Origin: Candidatus Rifleibacteriota bacterium
Lineage (GTDB): Bacteria; Riflebacteria; Ozemobacteria; Ozemobacterales; Ozemobacteraceae
DNA length: 16,060 nt
Assembly: GCA_017526725.1 (NCBI GenBank)
Contig: JAFXRA010000158.1
Span: forward strand, 1 to 16,060
Direction of reading: 5' to 3'
Shown here in pieces: positions 5,449-14,385 of this stretch. The notes beneath the pieces were generated by a model. That model worked only from the letters and a program-made list of their open reading frames with translations, did no database searches and had not been told where the DNA came from. The number at the start of each line of letters is the position of its first letter. Position 1 is the first letter of the stretch. The position numbers were made by a program, and so were the translations under genes.

Positions 5449-7635
5449 TTATTTTTTGTAAATCAGACCAAGCATAGTCATATCATCAGATTGTTCAGCA
5501 TTGCCGACATGCTGTTTTACTGCTTCATATACTGCTTTTAGCATTTCTTTGGCATTGCTTTCTTTTTTTATTGTATTTAAAGCTGAATTTAGACGTTTAT
5601 CATTGAATAATTCACGCTGTTCGTTCATGGCTTCAGTAACACCGTCTGTATAGAGGAATAGCCTGTCTTCTGGCAGGAGAGTCAATGTCTGTACTTGATA
5701 TTTTGAGGTTTTGGAAACTCCGATTATACGGTTCTTTTTTTCGTTTCGAATATAAGAGAATTCTTCTTTGTTTTTGTGATATACCAAAGGTGGATTGTGC
5801 CCTGCATTAATATAGTTGAACTCGCCTGTTCTTAAATCTATAATTCCATAAAATACAGTTACAAACATACGTTGGTCATTGTTTTCATAGAGTTGCTGGT
5901 TTGCTTGTTCCATTATTGATGCTAAGTCAGGTTTGTCGCCTTTAGAATATACAGAAGAAGCCATCATTGTCAGATTCTTTAATATAGTCTTAGATATGAC
6001 CATAAACAGAGCTGCTCCGACTCCCTTGCCGGAAACATCTGCTACAGTAAGAGCCAGATGATTTTCATCCAGCATGTAGAAATCATAAAAATCTCCGCCT
6101 ACTTCTTTTGCAGGAATCATAACAGCAGCCAAATCAAATTCTTTTTTATTGGAAAAATCAGGTTCAACACTTGGCAACATTCCAGCCTGAATATTTTTTG
6201 CAACATTCAATTCTGTTGCAATTCTTTCTTTGTCAGCAGTTACCTTAGAAAGATTTTCCATATATAGCTTTAATTCGCTAGTCATATTGTTTACGCTGTT
6301 GGCAAGAATTTCTATTTCATCACCTGACTTGATGTCAAGTCTTGTGTCGAGCTTGCCTTTAGCTATTTCTTTAACTCCATTAGTTAGCTCAACAATAGGA
6401 GTTGCGAATTTTTTAGAATCCTTGACACTTATACAGAATAACCAGACTAGAATTAGTAAAAAAGTAATTATAATATATCGAATATGCTGTGAGAATAAAG
6501 ATTCTATCGAGGACATCATATCCTTTGTTATTCTGTTGATCATGTCTTTGGCATTATTGGCAGGCTTAATAACTTCTTCTCTTTCAATCAGAGTTCCGAA
6601 GCTCCATCCTACAGATGGCAGGGGTGAATAAGCTAAGTAATAGTCCTTACCTTCAACATTCAGAAGAACCACATTACTTTTTCCGGCTACCATGTTAACA
6701 GCTTCTTTTGCAAAATCTTTTTCGGAATCTTTTCTAACGTCTTTTTTATCTTTGGAAACAGCAAAAGTTCCTGACTTGGTAGATGAAATAATTATTTCGC
6801 CCTTATCATTCATGGTAAAGTTAATGCTTGTATCTCCCAGGCGGTCTTCTGTTATTAGTTCATATAAGGACTCCAGATTAGCATCAACAGCAGCAACTCC
6901 CGCAATTTTCCCTTCCTTGTCAAAATAAGGAGCTGCACAGGATATTGCAGGATAATTCTGCATAGACATATAAACTTCTGTAAAAATAGTTTTTTGAGCT
7001 TTTTCAGCATCTTTATACCAAATACGTTTTCTGGGGTCGTAATCCTGGGTAAAAGTCACTTTATCATCTTTATTCAGCGAAGTTTCAATGAGTATTAGAA
7101 AACCATTTTTAGAGCCAATATAGGATGTTGCTCTATAACCATCAAAAGCACGAGATACAAGACTTAACACGTCAATAATGTTTGAAGATAAACGAGCTTC
7201 ATGCCTTAGTTCATCTGAAATGCCTGCTTTTTCAACTTCTGGAGGAAAATAAATATATGGTTCACCGTTATAAACTGTTTTTTCTTTTACATTTGGAATG
7301 TCTATTTCCTGGTAATTATCCGGGTGAGAAAGAATCTGATGCATCTGTAAGGCTATTGACTCAGCATCTTTTTTTAGTTTGCCTAAGCCCTGTTCTATAC
7401 GTTTAGATCTTTCAAATGCAAGTGAAGTTAAACGTTCTTTGGCTTGTTTAACCGCAAAATTTTCAGTAAAACCAGTCATTAGTTCTTTAACTTTTTTCCC
7501 GTTTGCCAAAGATTTGTCAAACAAATTGTCCATATTAAAAAATGAAATAATACCTAGCGCAATAAACGATATTAATGCTGTCGAAAGCGACAAAAGCAGC
7601 GTTCGTCTAAAAATATTCATTTTAAAGTTAAACAA
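5449..7635 (-). CDS. Membrane sensor-HAMP-SpoIIE (PP2C-type) serine phosphatase, paralog 2
   Basis: This is a 728-residue RsbU-like phosphatase. An N-terminal membrane helix (about 8-32) is followed by a periplasmic dCache/PDC-type sensor (about 40-380) with the YDPRKRIWY motif and AGVAAVDANLES, whose Asp often contacts ligand in this fold. A second membrane helix (about 385-403), a HAMP linker with GDEIE, a coiled segment and a SpoIIE/PP2C domain follow. Metal-site motifs are present: EVGGDFYDFY (about 508), VADVSGKGVGAALF, NAGHNPPLV, LYTDGVTEAMN and SDDMTMLGL. Such enzymes dephosphorylate anti-anti-sigma or similar STAS proteins in partner switching; no STAS or kinase gene is in the window. 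I start it at TTG 7635, seven bases after GGAGAG, because this aligns exactly with the paralog's start; a TTG at 7650 would extend it by five residues but includes the binding site. It lies 20 bases after the paralog, so the two are probably cotranscribed. Confidence 0.92.
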   Translation of the reverse strand: MFNFKMNIFRRTLLLSLSTALISFIALGIISFFNMDNLFDKSLANGKKVKELMTGFTENFAVKQAKERLTSLAFERSKRIEQGLGKLKKDAESIALQMHQILSHPDNYQEIDIPNVKEKTVYNGEPYIYFPPEVEKAGISDELRHEARLSSNIIDVLSLVSRAFDGYRATSYIGSKNGFLILIETSLNKDDKVTFTQDYDPRKRIWYKDAEKAQKTIFTEVYMSMQNYPAISCAAPYFDKEGKIAGVAAVDANLESLYELITEDRLGDTSINFTMNDKGEIIISSTKSGTFAVSKDKKDVRKDSEKDFAKEAVNMVAGKSNVVLLNVEGKDYYLAYSPLPSVGWSFGTLIEREEVIKPANNAKDMINRITKDMMSSIESLFSQHIRYIIITFLLILVWLFCISVKDSKKFATPIVELTNGVKEIAKGKLDTRLDIKSGDEIEILANSVNNMTSELKLYMENLSKVTADKERIATELNVAKNIQAGMLPSVEPDFSNKKEFDLAAVMIPAKEVGGDFYDFYMLDENHLALTVADVSGKGVGAALFMVISKTILKNLTMMASSVYSKGDKPDLASIMEQANQQLYENNDQRMFVTVFYGIIDLRTGEFNYINAGHNPPLVYHKNKEEFSYIRNEKKNRIIGVSKTSKYQVQTLTLLPEDRLFLYTDGVTEAMNEQRELFNDKRLNSALNTIKKESNAKEMLKAVYEAVKQHVGNAEQSDDMTMLGLIYKK

Positions 7636-7655
7636 AATTGCACTCTCCAAATATC

Positions 7656-9854
7656 TTACATCTTATAAACTAATCCAAGCATTGTCATATCATCAGACTG
7701 TTCAGCATTGCCAACATGCTGTTTTACAGACTCATATACTCTTTCAAGCATTTCATCTGCATTGCTTTCTTTTTTTATAGTATTTAAAGCTAAATTTAAG
7801 CGTTTGTCGCTGAATAATTCACGCTGTTCATTCATAGCTTCTGTAATACCGTCTGTATATAAGAATAACATATCGCCAGCTGATAGCATTAAATGATGTT
7901 CTTGATACTTTGATGTTTTAGAAACTCCGATTATGCGGTTCTTTTTTTCATTGCGAACAAAAGAAAAATCTTCTTCATTTTGATGACGAACCAATGGAGG
8001 ATTATGACCAGCATTAATATAGGTAAATTCACCTGTTTTTAAATCTAGAATACCAAAGAAAACTGTCACAAACATATGTTCTTCATTGTTTGCATACAAC
8101 TGTTGATTGGTTTGTTCCATTATTAAACCCAAATCTGGTTTATTGCCTTCAGAATAGACAGAAGAAGCCATCGTTGTTAAATTCTTTAAAATGGTTTTTG
8201 AGATAACCATAAATAGAGCAGCTCCGACTCCTTTGCCAGAAACATCTGCTACTGTAAGAACCAGATGATTTTCATCAAGCATATAAAAATCATAGAAGTC
8301 TCCGCCGACTTCTTTTGCCGGTTTCATAAGAGCAGCCAAATCAAATTTTTTATTGTCGGAAAAACCTGGAGAAACACTTGGCAACATTCCAGCCTGAATG
8401 TTCTTAGCGACATTTAATTCTGTTGCGATTCTTTCTTTATCAGCTGTTACCTTAGAAAGGTTTTCCATATAGAGTTTTAATTCGCTGGTCATATTGTTTA
8501 CGCTGTCAGAAAGCAGTTCAATCTCATCGCCGGTTTTTATTTCCAGCTTCTTATCAAGATTGCCCTTAGCTATTTCTTTAACGCCGTTTGTTAGAACAAG
8601 AATGGGTCTGACAAAGCTTTTTGAAAATATGATGCTTACCAAAAATAACAGTGCTATTATTATTATAAGAGATATTATAATTTGCTTTCTATGCTGCTGG
8701 AAAAAGGATTTCAAAGCAGTAATAAATGATAGAGATTGAGTAATAATTTTATCTTTTGCTATATTTGCGGGTTTTATTACTTCATCTCTTTCTATCAGGG
8801 TTCCATAACTCCAACCAATTGTCGGCATCGGGGAATAGGCTAGATAGTATTTCTTGCCGTCAACTTCCACAAGAGCTACATCGCTTTCTCCATTTGTCAT
8901 TTTAATTATTTCTTTAGCAAGACTGCTTTCTTGAACTTTTCTAAGATCCTTGTGGTCTTGAGAAACAGCTAATGTTCCGGTATTTGTTGAAGAAAGCACT
9001 ATTTCACCATTATTGCTTATAGTGAAGCTTATGTTTGTGTCTCCGTATTTATCGTCTGTTACTTGTTGAAAAAGCGATTCTAAGCTTGAACCTACGGCTG
9101 CAACCCCTGCAAAATTTCCTTCTGCATCGTAAAAAGGACTAGCACAATCAACAGAAAGATTACCGTCAGAAGATAAATAATAATCGGTAACTATGGTTTT
9201 TTTAGCTTCTTTAGTAGCTTTATACCAAGGGCGTTCTCTTGGGTCATAAGATTCGTTGAATTCCTCTGTGAAAAAAATTGTATCGTTTGGATTTGGCAGA
9301 GTATCAATACAAATTAGATATCCATTTTTTGAACCTATATACGATGATGTTTGATGACCTTTATAGGAAGAAGCAATAATGCTTAATATGTCAGCTATAT
9401 TGGAATTGATGCTTACTTCATGTTTAAGCTCTTCTGTTAATCCTTTTTTTAAAACTTCTGGAGCATAGTGAATATAGGCTTCACCACTATAAATAGGTTT
9501 GTCGTTATGATTTGGAATATTTATAGGTTTATATTTTTCAGGATTGGATAAAATCTGATGCATCTGAAGAGCTATAGATTCAGCATTATACTTTACTTTG
9601 CTCATTCCTAGTTCTATTCGCTTGGATTTTTCAAAGGCAAGTTCAGAAAGACGTGATTTTGCTTGTTTAACAGCTAAATTCTCAATAAACTCAGCAATAG
9701 ATTCACCCATACTTTCGCATTTTGAAATACTTTTGTCGTAAACTTTCATCATATTTGGAAAAGAAATTAAACTAAATGCGAAGAAAGATATTAAAGTAGT
9801 CGAAAGCAGTAATATACGCATTCGACGGTGAATATTAATTTTAAAACTTTTCAA
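7656..9854 (-). CDS. Membrane sensor-HAMP-SpoIIE (PP2C-type) serine phosphatase, paralog 1
   Basis: This first gene of the pair has 732 residues. It has a membrane helix at about 11-31, a periplasmic dCache-type sensor, a second helix at about 388-408 (very rich in isoleucine), HAMP (GDEIE) and a SpoIIE phosphatase domain with EVGGDFYDFY (about 513), VADVSGKGVGAALF, NAGHNPPLV, LYTDGITEAMN and SDDMTMLGL. The coiled linker after HAMP and much of the phosphatase domain are almost identical to paralog 2. The sensor halves differ clearly: the YDPRERPWY motif is kept, but the Asp of AGVAAVDANLES is replaced (AGVAAVGSSLES). The two proteins probably read different ligands and act on the same or closely related targets. 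The start is TTG at 9854, nine bases after CGGAG. An extended -10 lies just upstream. Confidence 0.92.
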   Translation of the reverse strand: MKSFKINIHRRMRILLLSTTLISFFAFSLISFPNMMKVYDKSISKCESMGESIAEFIENLAVKQAKSRLSELAFEKSKRIELGMSKVKYNAESIALQMHQILSNPEKYKPINIPNHNDKPIYSGEAYIHYAPEVLKKGLTEELKHEVSINSNIADILSIIASSYKGHQTSSYIGSKNGYLICIDTLPNPNDTIFFTEEFNESYDPRERPWYKATKEAKKTIVTDYYLSSDGNLSVDCASPFYDAEGNFAGVAAVGSSLESLFQQVTDDKYGDTNISFTISNNGEIVLSSTNTGTLAVSQDHKDLRKVQESSLAKEIIKMTNGESDVALVEVDGKKYYLAYSPMPTIGWSYGTLIERDEVIKPANIAKDKIITQSLSFITALKSFFQQHRKQIIISLIIIIALLFLVSIIFSKSFVRPILVLTNGVKEIAKGNLDKKLEIKTGDEIELLSDSVNNMTSELKLYMENLSKVTADKERIATELNVAKNIQAGMLPSVSPGFSDNKKFDLAALMKPAKEVGGDFYDFYMLDENHLVLTVADVSGKGVGAALFMVISKTILKNLTTMASSVYSEGNKPDLGLIMEQTNQQLYANNEEHMFVTVFFGILDLKTGEFTYINAGHNPPLVRHQNEEDFSFVRNEKKNRIIGVSKTSKYQEHHLMLSAGDMLFLYTDGITEAMNEQRELFSDKRLNLALNTIKKESNADEMLERVYESVKQHVGNAEQSDDMTMLGLVYKM

Positions 9855-9886
9855 GCAAAAAAGCTCCGAAGATACAATTAAGAAAC

Positions 9887-9895
9887 ATTATATCA
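9887..9895 (-). promoter_or_regulatory. Extended -10 promoter for the phosphatase pair
   Basis: On the minus strand, TGATATAAT gives a perfect TATAAT with a TGn extension, about 32 bases before the TTG start. The -35 region (around AGTCTT) is poor, which fits an extended -10 promoter. It faces away from the ileS promoter. Confidence 0.55.
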
Positions 9896-9986
9896 CTTCT
9901 TAAAAAGAAAAGACTATTCATTTATAATAGATTGTCTTCCATTTTTCTTCTTTCATCTTTAGTTGATACAGGGCAAACTTCTCTAC

Positions 9987-10015
9987 TTGATAAGAAAAGC
10001 AATTTGGGGTATATT
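9987..10015 (+). promoter_or_regulatory. Sigma70-type promoter for the ileS-dnaN-HEAT operon
   Basis: TTGATA (9987-9992) and TATATT (10010-10015) are separated by exactly 17 bases. Transcription would start near 10022, giving a leader of about 70 bases. This is too short for a T-box, and no T-box or specifier-loop features are seen. Confidence 0.65.
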
Positions 10016-10031
10016 GCATGTGGAAAAAATT

Positions 10032-10067
10032 AGCTTCAAGCTTGAAAATTAAGGCTTATAGCTTATA
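10032..10067 (+). repeat. AGCTT/TTATAGC repeat in the ileS leader
   Basis: A perfect 12-bp palindrome TTCAAGCTTGAA (10035-10046) is followed by AAGGCTTATAGCTTATA. This resembles the patch before mtnA (1541-1590). It lies within the predicted 5' untranslated leader. Confidence 0.5.
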
Positions 10068-10090
10068 AAAATATATTAAGGATATAGAAA

Positions 10091-13000
10091 ATGCTTTACG
10101 ACAAACCTGAAAACAATGTTTCACCTAAACGCGAGGAAGAAATCCTTGAGTTTTGGAAACAGGACGATACCTTCAAAAAGTCTATAAAGCTGAGGGAAGG
10201 CGCTCCTAAGTTCGTATTTTTTGACGGCCCCCCTACTGCTAATGGGGTTCCGCATCCTGGTCACGTTTTGACAAAGGCTATGAAAGACTTGATTCCACGT
10301 TATAAAACTATGCGCGGTTTCCAAGTAAATAGAAAAGCTGGCTGGGATACTCACGGACTTCCAGTAGAACTTGAAGTTGAAAAAATGCTTGGTCTTGAAA
10401 GCAAGACTGGTATTGAAAAATACGGTATCGAACCTTTCATAAAAAAATGCCGTGAAAGCGTTTTCAAATATGAAGGTGCTTGGCGCAAAATGGCTTTGAG
10501 AGGCGGTTTTTGGCTGGACCTGGATGACCCATATATTACCTGCACCAACAATTACATCGAAACTGTATGGTGGATGCTGGCCCAGTTCTGGAAAGACGAT
10601 ATGCTTTATGAAGGCCACAAGGTTGTTCCTTACTGCCCGCGCTGCGGCACCGCTCTTTCTTCTCATGAAGTAGCTCAGGGCTACAAAGAAGTTGAAGATC
10701 CATCTGTATTCGTAAGATTTGCAATCAAGAATCAGGAAAACACTTACTTCCTGGTTTGGACAACCACACCTTGGACTTTGTTTGCTAACGTTGCTCTTGC
10801 AGTAGGCAAAGACATCGACTACGTCAAAGTAAAACGTGGTGATGAATTCCTAATTCTTGCCAAGGCTCGTCTAAGCGTTTTGGGCGAAGAACCCTACGAA
10901 ATAGTTGAAGAAATGAAGGGTGCTGACCTTCTCGGCATCGACTATCACCAGCTTTTCACCTATGCAAAAGTAGACAAAAAAGCTCACTTTGTAATTGCCG
11001 GTGATTTCGTTTCTACTGAAGACGGTTCTGGTATTGTTCACATAGCTCCAGCTTTTGGGGAAGACGACTCCAGAGTTGGTAAGGAAAACAATCTTCCGGT
11101 TCTTCAGCCAGTTGGCTTAGACGGTTGTTTTAAAGATGAAATCACACCATTCAAGGGTGTATTTGTTAAGAAAGCCGATCCAGACATCATTAAACTTTTG
11201 AAGGAAAACGGTAAACTCTTTAAGACTGCTAAAATCAAGCACACATATCCATTCTGCTGGCGCTGCAATAGCCCACTTCTTTATTATGCAAGACACAGCT
11301 GGTTCATCAGAGCAACAGCTTTCAAAGATGCTGTTATAAAGAACAACGATACTGTTACTTGGTATCCTGATCATATCAAAGAAGGTCGTTTCTTGAACTT
11401 CCTCGAAAATATGATTGACTGGGCTATTTCCCGTGACAGATATTGGGGAACTCCTCTTCCAATATGGGTCTGCAAAGACTGTGGTCATCATCACTGTGTA
11501 GACAGTATCAAGAACCTCAAGGAAATGAGCGATAACTGCCCCGACAATATAGAACTTCATCGCCCTTACGTTGATGATGTTCTTCTTAACTGCCCGAAGT
11601 GCGGCGGCAAGATGAAACGTGTTCCGGAAGTTATCGACTGCTGGTTCGATTCAGGCGCAATGCATACAGCTCAGTGGCACTATCCTTTTGAAAATAAAGA
11701 AATATTCGAAAGCGAATTCCCTGCTGACTGGATATGTGAAGCAGTTGACCAGACCAGAGGCTGGTTCTACAGCTTATTGGTAACAAGCACATTCATTCAT
11801 AAGGTTTCACCATACAAGAGCGTTACTGTTCTTGGTCTAATCTGCGATAAGAACGGCATCAAGATGAGCAAGTCTAAAGGTAATGTATTAGACTGTATGT
11901 TCCTCTTCGATAAATACGGTGCTGATGCTGTTAGATGGGCTTTGTATTCAGGCACAGCTCCTTGGAATACTCGCCGTTTCTACGAAGAAGCTATTTCTGA
12001 TGCTCAGAAGAAGTATTTGGGAACATTACAGAATGTTTACTCATTCTTCACTCTTTATGCAAATATTGAAAACTTCAAGCCGAGCGAACACAATATTGCA
12101 ATAGCTGACAGACCCGAAATAGACCGATGGATAATTTCTCGCTTCAATCATGCTACAGAAGAAGTTAAGAAAGCACTCGACAAATACGAAATCGTATGGG
12201 CCACCGAAAAGCTTGAAAAGCTTGTAGACGACCTTTCCAACTGGTATGTAAGAAGATGCAGAAGACGTTTCTATAACTGCAACACACCAGATTCAGAAGC
12301 AGCATTCTTGACTCTTTATGAAATTCTCGTTGGAATAGCAAAACTTACTGCTCCATTTACACCATTCATAGCTGAAGACATTTACCGCAACCTTGTTTGC
12401 CACGTAGATCCTAAGGCACCTGAAAGCGTTCATCTCTGTGACTACCCAGAAGGAAAAGCAGAATTAATCAATGAAGAACTTGAACGCCGTATGGAATTCA
12501 TTATGAATGTCGTAGTTCTTGGCCGTGCAGCTCGTAATGAAGCAAATCTCAAAGTCAGACAGCCTCTTGCTGAAATTAAAGTTGTTGTAGCTGATGATTT
12601 TGAACGCCATACTCTTGAAATAATGGAACACCTGATTGGTGAAGAGCTTAACGTTAAGAAAGTAACTCCGGTTACAGATTCTTCAAGCTTAATGCGTTAT
12701 ATTGCCAAACCCAACTTTAAGAATATCGGAAAAGGCCCTTACAAGAGCTTGATGCCTAAGATTAAGGCTCATCTTGAACAGGCTAATGGCAACGAAGTTA
12801 AGTCACAGCTTGAAAACGGCGGCTATGAAATAACTATTGATGATAAGCCCGTAACTCTTAAAGCCGAAGATATCGTTCTTCAGGCAGAAGCTTCTGAAGA
12901 ATATGCTGTTCAGTCTGAAGGCAAGCTCAGCATTGCTCTTCTCAAGACCTTGACTCATGATTTGATCTTGGAAGGTTATGCCCGTGAAATGGTTAACAAG

Positions 13001-13249
13001 ATTCAGTTCATGCGCAAAGACCTTGGCTTTGAAGTTGTTGACAGAATCAGAGTTGGTTATGAAGTAGTTGATGCCGACAAGAAGGCAGATTTCGAAAAGG
13101 CTGTTGAAATGTTTGGCGAATACGTTAAAAAAGAAACTTTGACCTTGAAATTGGGTGAAGGTATTGACGCAAATCTTAGCAAACCAGCCGAATGGGATAT
13201 AAACGGTGTTAAGATTAATTTGGCTATTGCAAAGGAAAAATTAGCATGA
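10091..13249 (+). CDS. ileS: Isoleucyl-tRNA synthetase, eukaryotic-like type 2
   Basis: This class I synthetase charges tRNA-Ile and edits misactivated valine. It has 1052 residues, the length of the eukaryote-like type 2 branch. The HIGH motif is HPGH (55-58) within PPTANGVPHPGH, and KMSKS is at 591-595. The connective peptide/editing insertion between them contains cysteine pairs (CPRC at 182-185, CKDC at about 461, CPKC at about 501) that may bind zinc. The NRKAGWDTHGLPVE and LEKLVDDLSNWYVRRCRRRF segments are typical. Type 2 enzymes are known for low sensitivity to mupirocin; that it applies here is inference. The ATG has AAGGAT eight bases upstream. The gene uses more C-ending codons than its neighbours, fitting high expression. 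Its last four bases (ATGA) overlap the dnaN start, and it leads the operon. Confidence 0.97.
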   Translation: MLYDKPENNVSPKREEEILEFWKQDDTFKKSIKLREGAPKFVFFDGPPTANGVPHPGHVLTKAMKDLIPRYKTMRGFQVNRKAGWDTHGLPVELEVEKMLGLESKTGIEKYGIEPFIKKCRESVFKYEGAWRKMALRGGFWLDLDDPYITCTNNYIETVWWMLAQFWKDDMLYEGHKVVPYCPRCGTALSSHEVAQGYKEVEDPSVFVRFAIKNQENTYFLVWTTTPWTLFANVALAVGKDIDYVKVKRGDEFLILAKARLSVLGEEPYEIVEEMKGADLLGIDYHQLFTYAKVDKKAHFVIAGDFVSTEDGSGIVHIAPAFGEDDSRVGKENNLPVLQPVGLDGCFKDEITPFKGVFVKKADPDIIKLLKENGKLFKTAKIKHTYPFCWRCNSPLLYYARHSWFIRATAFKDAVIKNNDTVTWYPDHIKEGRFLNFLENMIDWAISRDRYWGTPLPIWVCKDCGHHHCVDSIKNLKEMSDNCPDNIELHRPYVDDVLLNCPKCGGKMKRVPEVIDCWFDSGAMHTAQWHYPFENKEIFESEFPADWICEAVDQTRGWFYSLLVTSTFIHKVSPYKSVTVLGLICDKNGIKMSKSKGNVLDCMFLFDKYGADAVRWALYSGTAPWNTRRFYEEAISDAQKKYLGTLQNVYSFFTLYANIENFKPSEHNIAIADRPEIDRWIISRFNHATEEVKKALDKYEIVWATEKLEKLVDDLSNWYVRRCRRRFYNCNTPDSEAAFLTLYEILVGIAKLTAPFTPFIAEDIYRNLVCHVDPKAPESVHLCDYPEGKAELINEELERRMEFIMNVVVLGRAARNEANLKVRQPLAEIKVVVADDFERHTLEIMEHLIGEELNVKKVTPVTDSSSLMRYIAKPNFKNIGKGPYKSLMPKIKAHLEQANGNEVKSQLENGGYEITIDDKPVTLKAEDIVLQAEASEEYAVQSEGKLSIALLKTLTHDLILEGYAREMVNKIQFMRKDLGFEVVDRIRVGYEVVDADKKADFEKAVEMFGEYVKKETLTLKLGEGIDANLSKPAEWDINGVKINLAIAKEKLA

Positions 13250-14376
13250 TGAAGTTCTTTGTTGAATTTAAAAAACTGACAGACGCTGTTAATACTGTCA
13301 GCAAGGCTGTTGCCGTTAAAGGCGCTAAGCCTATACTGGCAAATCTTCTTGTTACTGCTTCTGAAGGAAAGATCAGATTAGTTGGTACTGATGAAGAAAT
13401 TATGTTGATTTCTTCTATAGAAGCTAATATAGAAGCTGGCGGCCATTTTACCATTCCAGCCAAACTCATTCAGGAAATACTCGGCAGCATTACTGCAGAA
13501 AATACTGATGTTGTTGCTTTTGAACTCTTGAATGAAGAAAGAGGCGAAATGGAACTTAGCTGCGGACGCAGCAAATTCAATATTCAGATTCAGGGAACCG
13601 AAGAATTTCCGCCAGTTCCTGTTTTAGGCGGCGAAGACACCACACTTTATGAAACAAAGTGCGAAGGCTTGGCACGCGCATTAAAAGAAGCTTCTGTAGC
13701 GATGAGTTCAGAAGAAGGAAATCCGGTTCAAAAAAGTATCTGTATTGACTTTAGCAACGGCGAAAAGGCAATGATGGCTTCTACAGACAATAAGCGTCTG
13801 GCTGTTACTTCTGTCAGAGACTTTGTAATTCCTGAAACAATGAAGCAGATGTTTATTGTTCCATCAAGAGCTATCCCTGAACTTCAGAAACTGCTTGAAA
13901 GCAATGAAACAATTAAGTTTGGTCTGTATAAAGACCAGCTTCTTTTCAGTTCAGAAAAGTTCCAGTTGATTACAAGACTTGTTGAAGGCAGATTCCCAGA
14001 TTACAACAGAGTTCTGCCCAAAGAAGCTACCAGAAGCATGAAGGTTAATAGAAAAGCTTTGGCTCAAAGCTTAAAAGCTGTTAATCCTATTTCTAGAAAC
14101 AGCAATAACCTTATTCATTTTGATATCAGCGCTAATGAAACCAGAATCTGGGCTGATGCAAAAGAACAAGGCAAAGCAGAATCATTTGTTCCGTCTGAAT
14201 TGAATGGTGAACCGATTAGTATCGGTTTTAACGCAAAGTTCATTGGTGATTTCATAAATGTTCTTGATGATGAAGAAGTAATTATTGAAATGACCACCGC
14301 CAATTATCCAGGTCTTTTCAGACCAGGTAATCTAGATAGTGAATTCAAATACGTTGTAATGCCAATGATGTTTTAA
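13246..14376 (+). CDS. dnaN: DNA polymerase III beta subunit (sliding clamp)
   Basis: The 376-residue protein has the normal length for the ring-forming processivity clamp that holds DNA polymerase III and repair proteins on DNA. Recognisable landmarks are KAVAVKGAKPILANLLV near the start, FTIPAKLIQEIL at about 65, STDNKRLAV in the middle domain, RLVEGRFPDYNRVLP at about 245 and the C-terminal YVVMPMMF, which matches the usual PMR/L-type ending. The start overlaps the ileS stop (ATGA), with AAGGA nine bases before it. A second ATG at 13249 would remove one methionine and cannot be excluded. The gene is away from its usual dnaA/recF neighbours and is co-expressed with a tRNA synthetase. Confidence 0.96.
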   Translation: MMKFFVEFKKLTDAVNTVSKAVAVKGAKPILANLLVTASEGKIRLVGTDEEIMLISSIEANIEAGGHFTIPAKLIQEILGSITAENTDVVAFELLNEERGEMELSCGRSKFNIQIQGTEEFPPVPVLGGEDTTLYETKCEGLARALKEASVAMSSEEGNPVQKSICIDFSNGEKAMMASTDNKRLAVTSVRDFVIPETMKQMFIVPSRAIPELQKLLESNETIKFGLYKDQLLFSSEKFQLITRLVEGRFPDYNRVLPKEATRSMKVNRKALAQSLKAVNPISRNSNNLIHFDISANETRIWADAKEQGKAESFVPSELNGEPISIGFNAKFIGDFINVLDDEEVIIEMTTANYPGLFRPGNLDSEFKYVVMPMMF

Positions 14377-14385
14377 GGAAAAACC

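Noticed and set aside
9855..10090. T-box leader before ileS
   Set aside because: The promoter at 9987-10015 leaves only about 70 bases, and no T-box sequence or terminator/antiterminator pair is seen.
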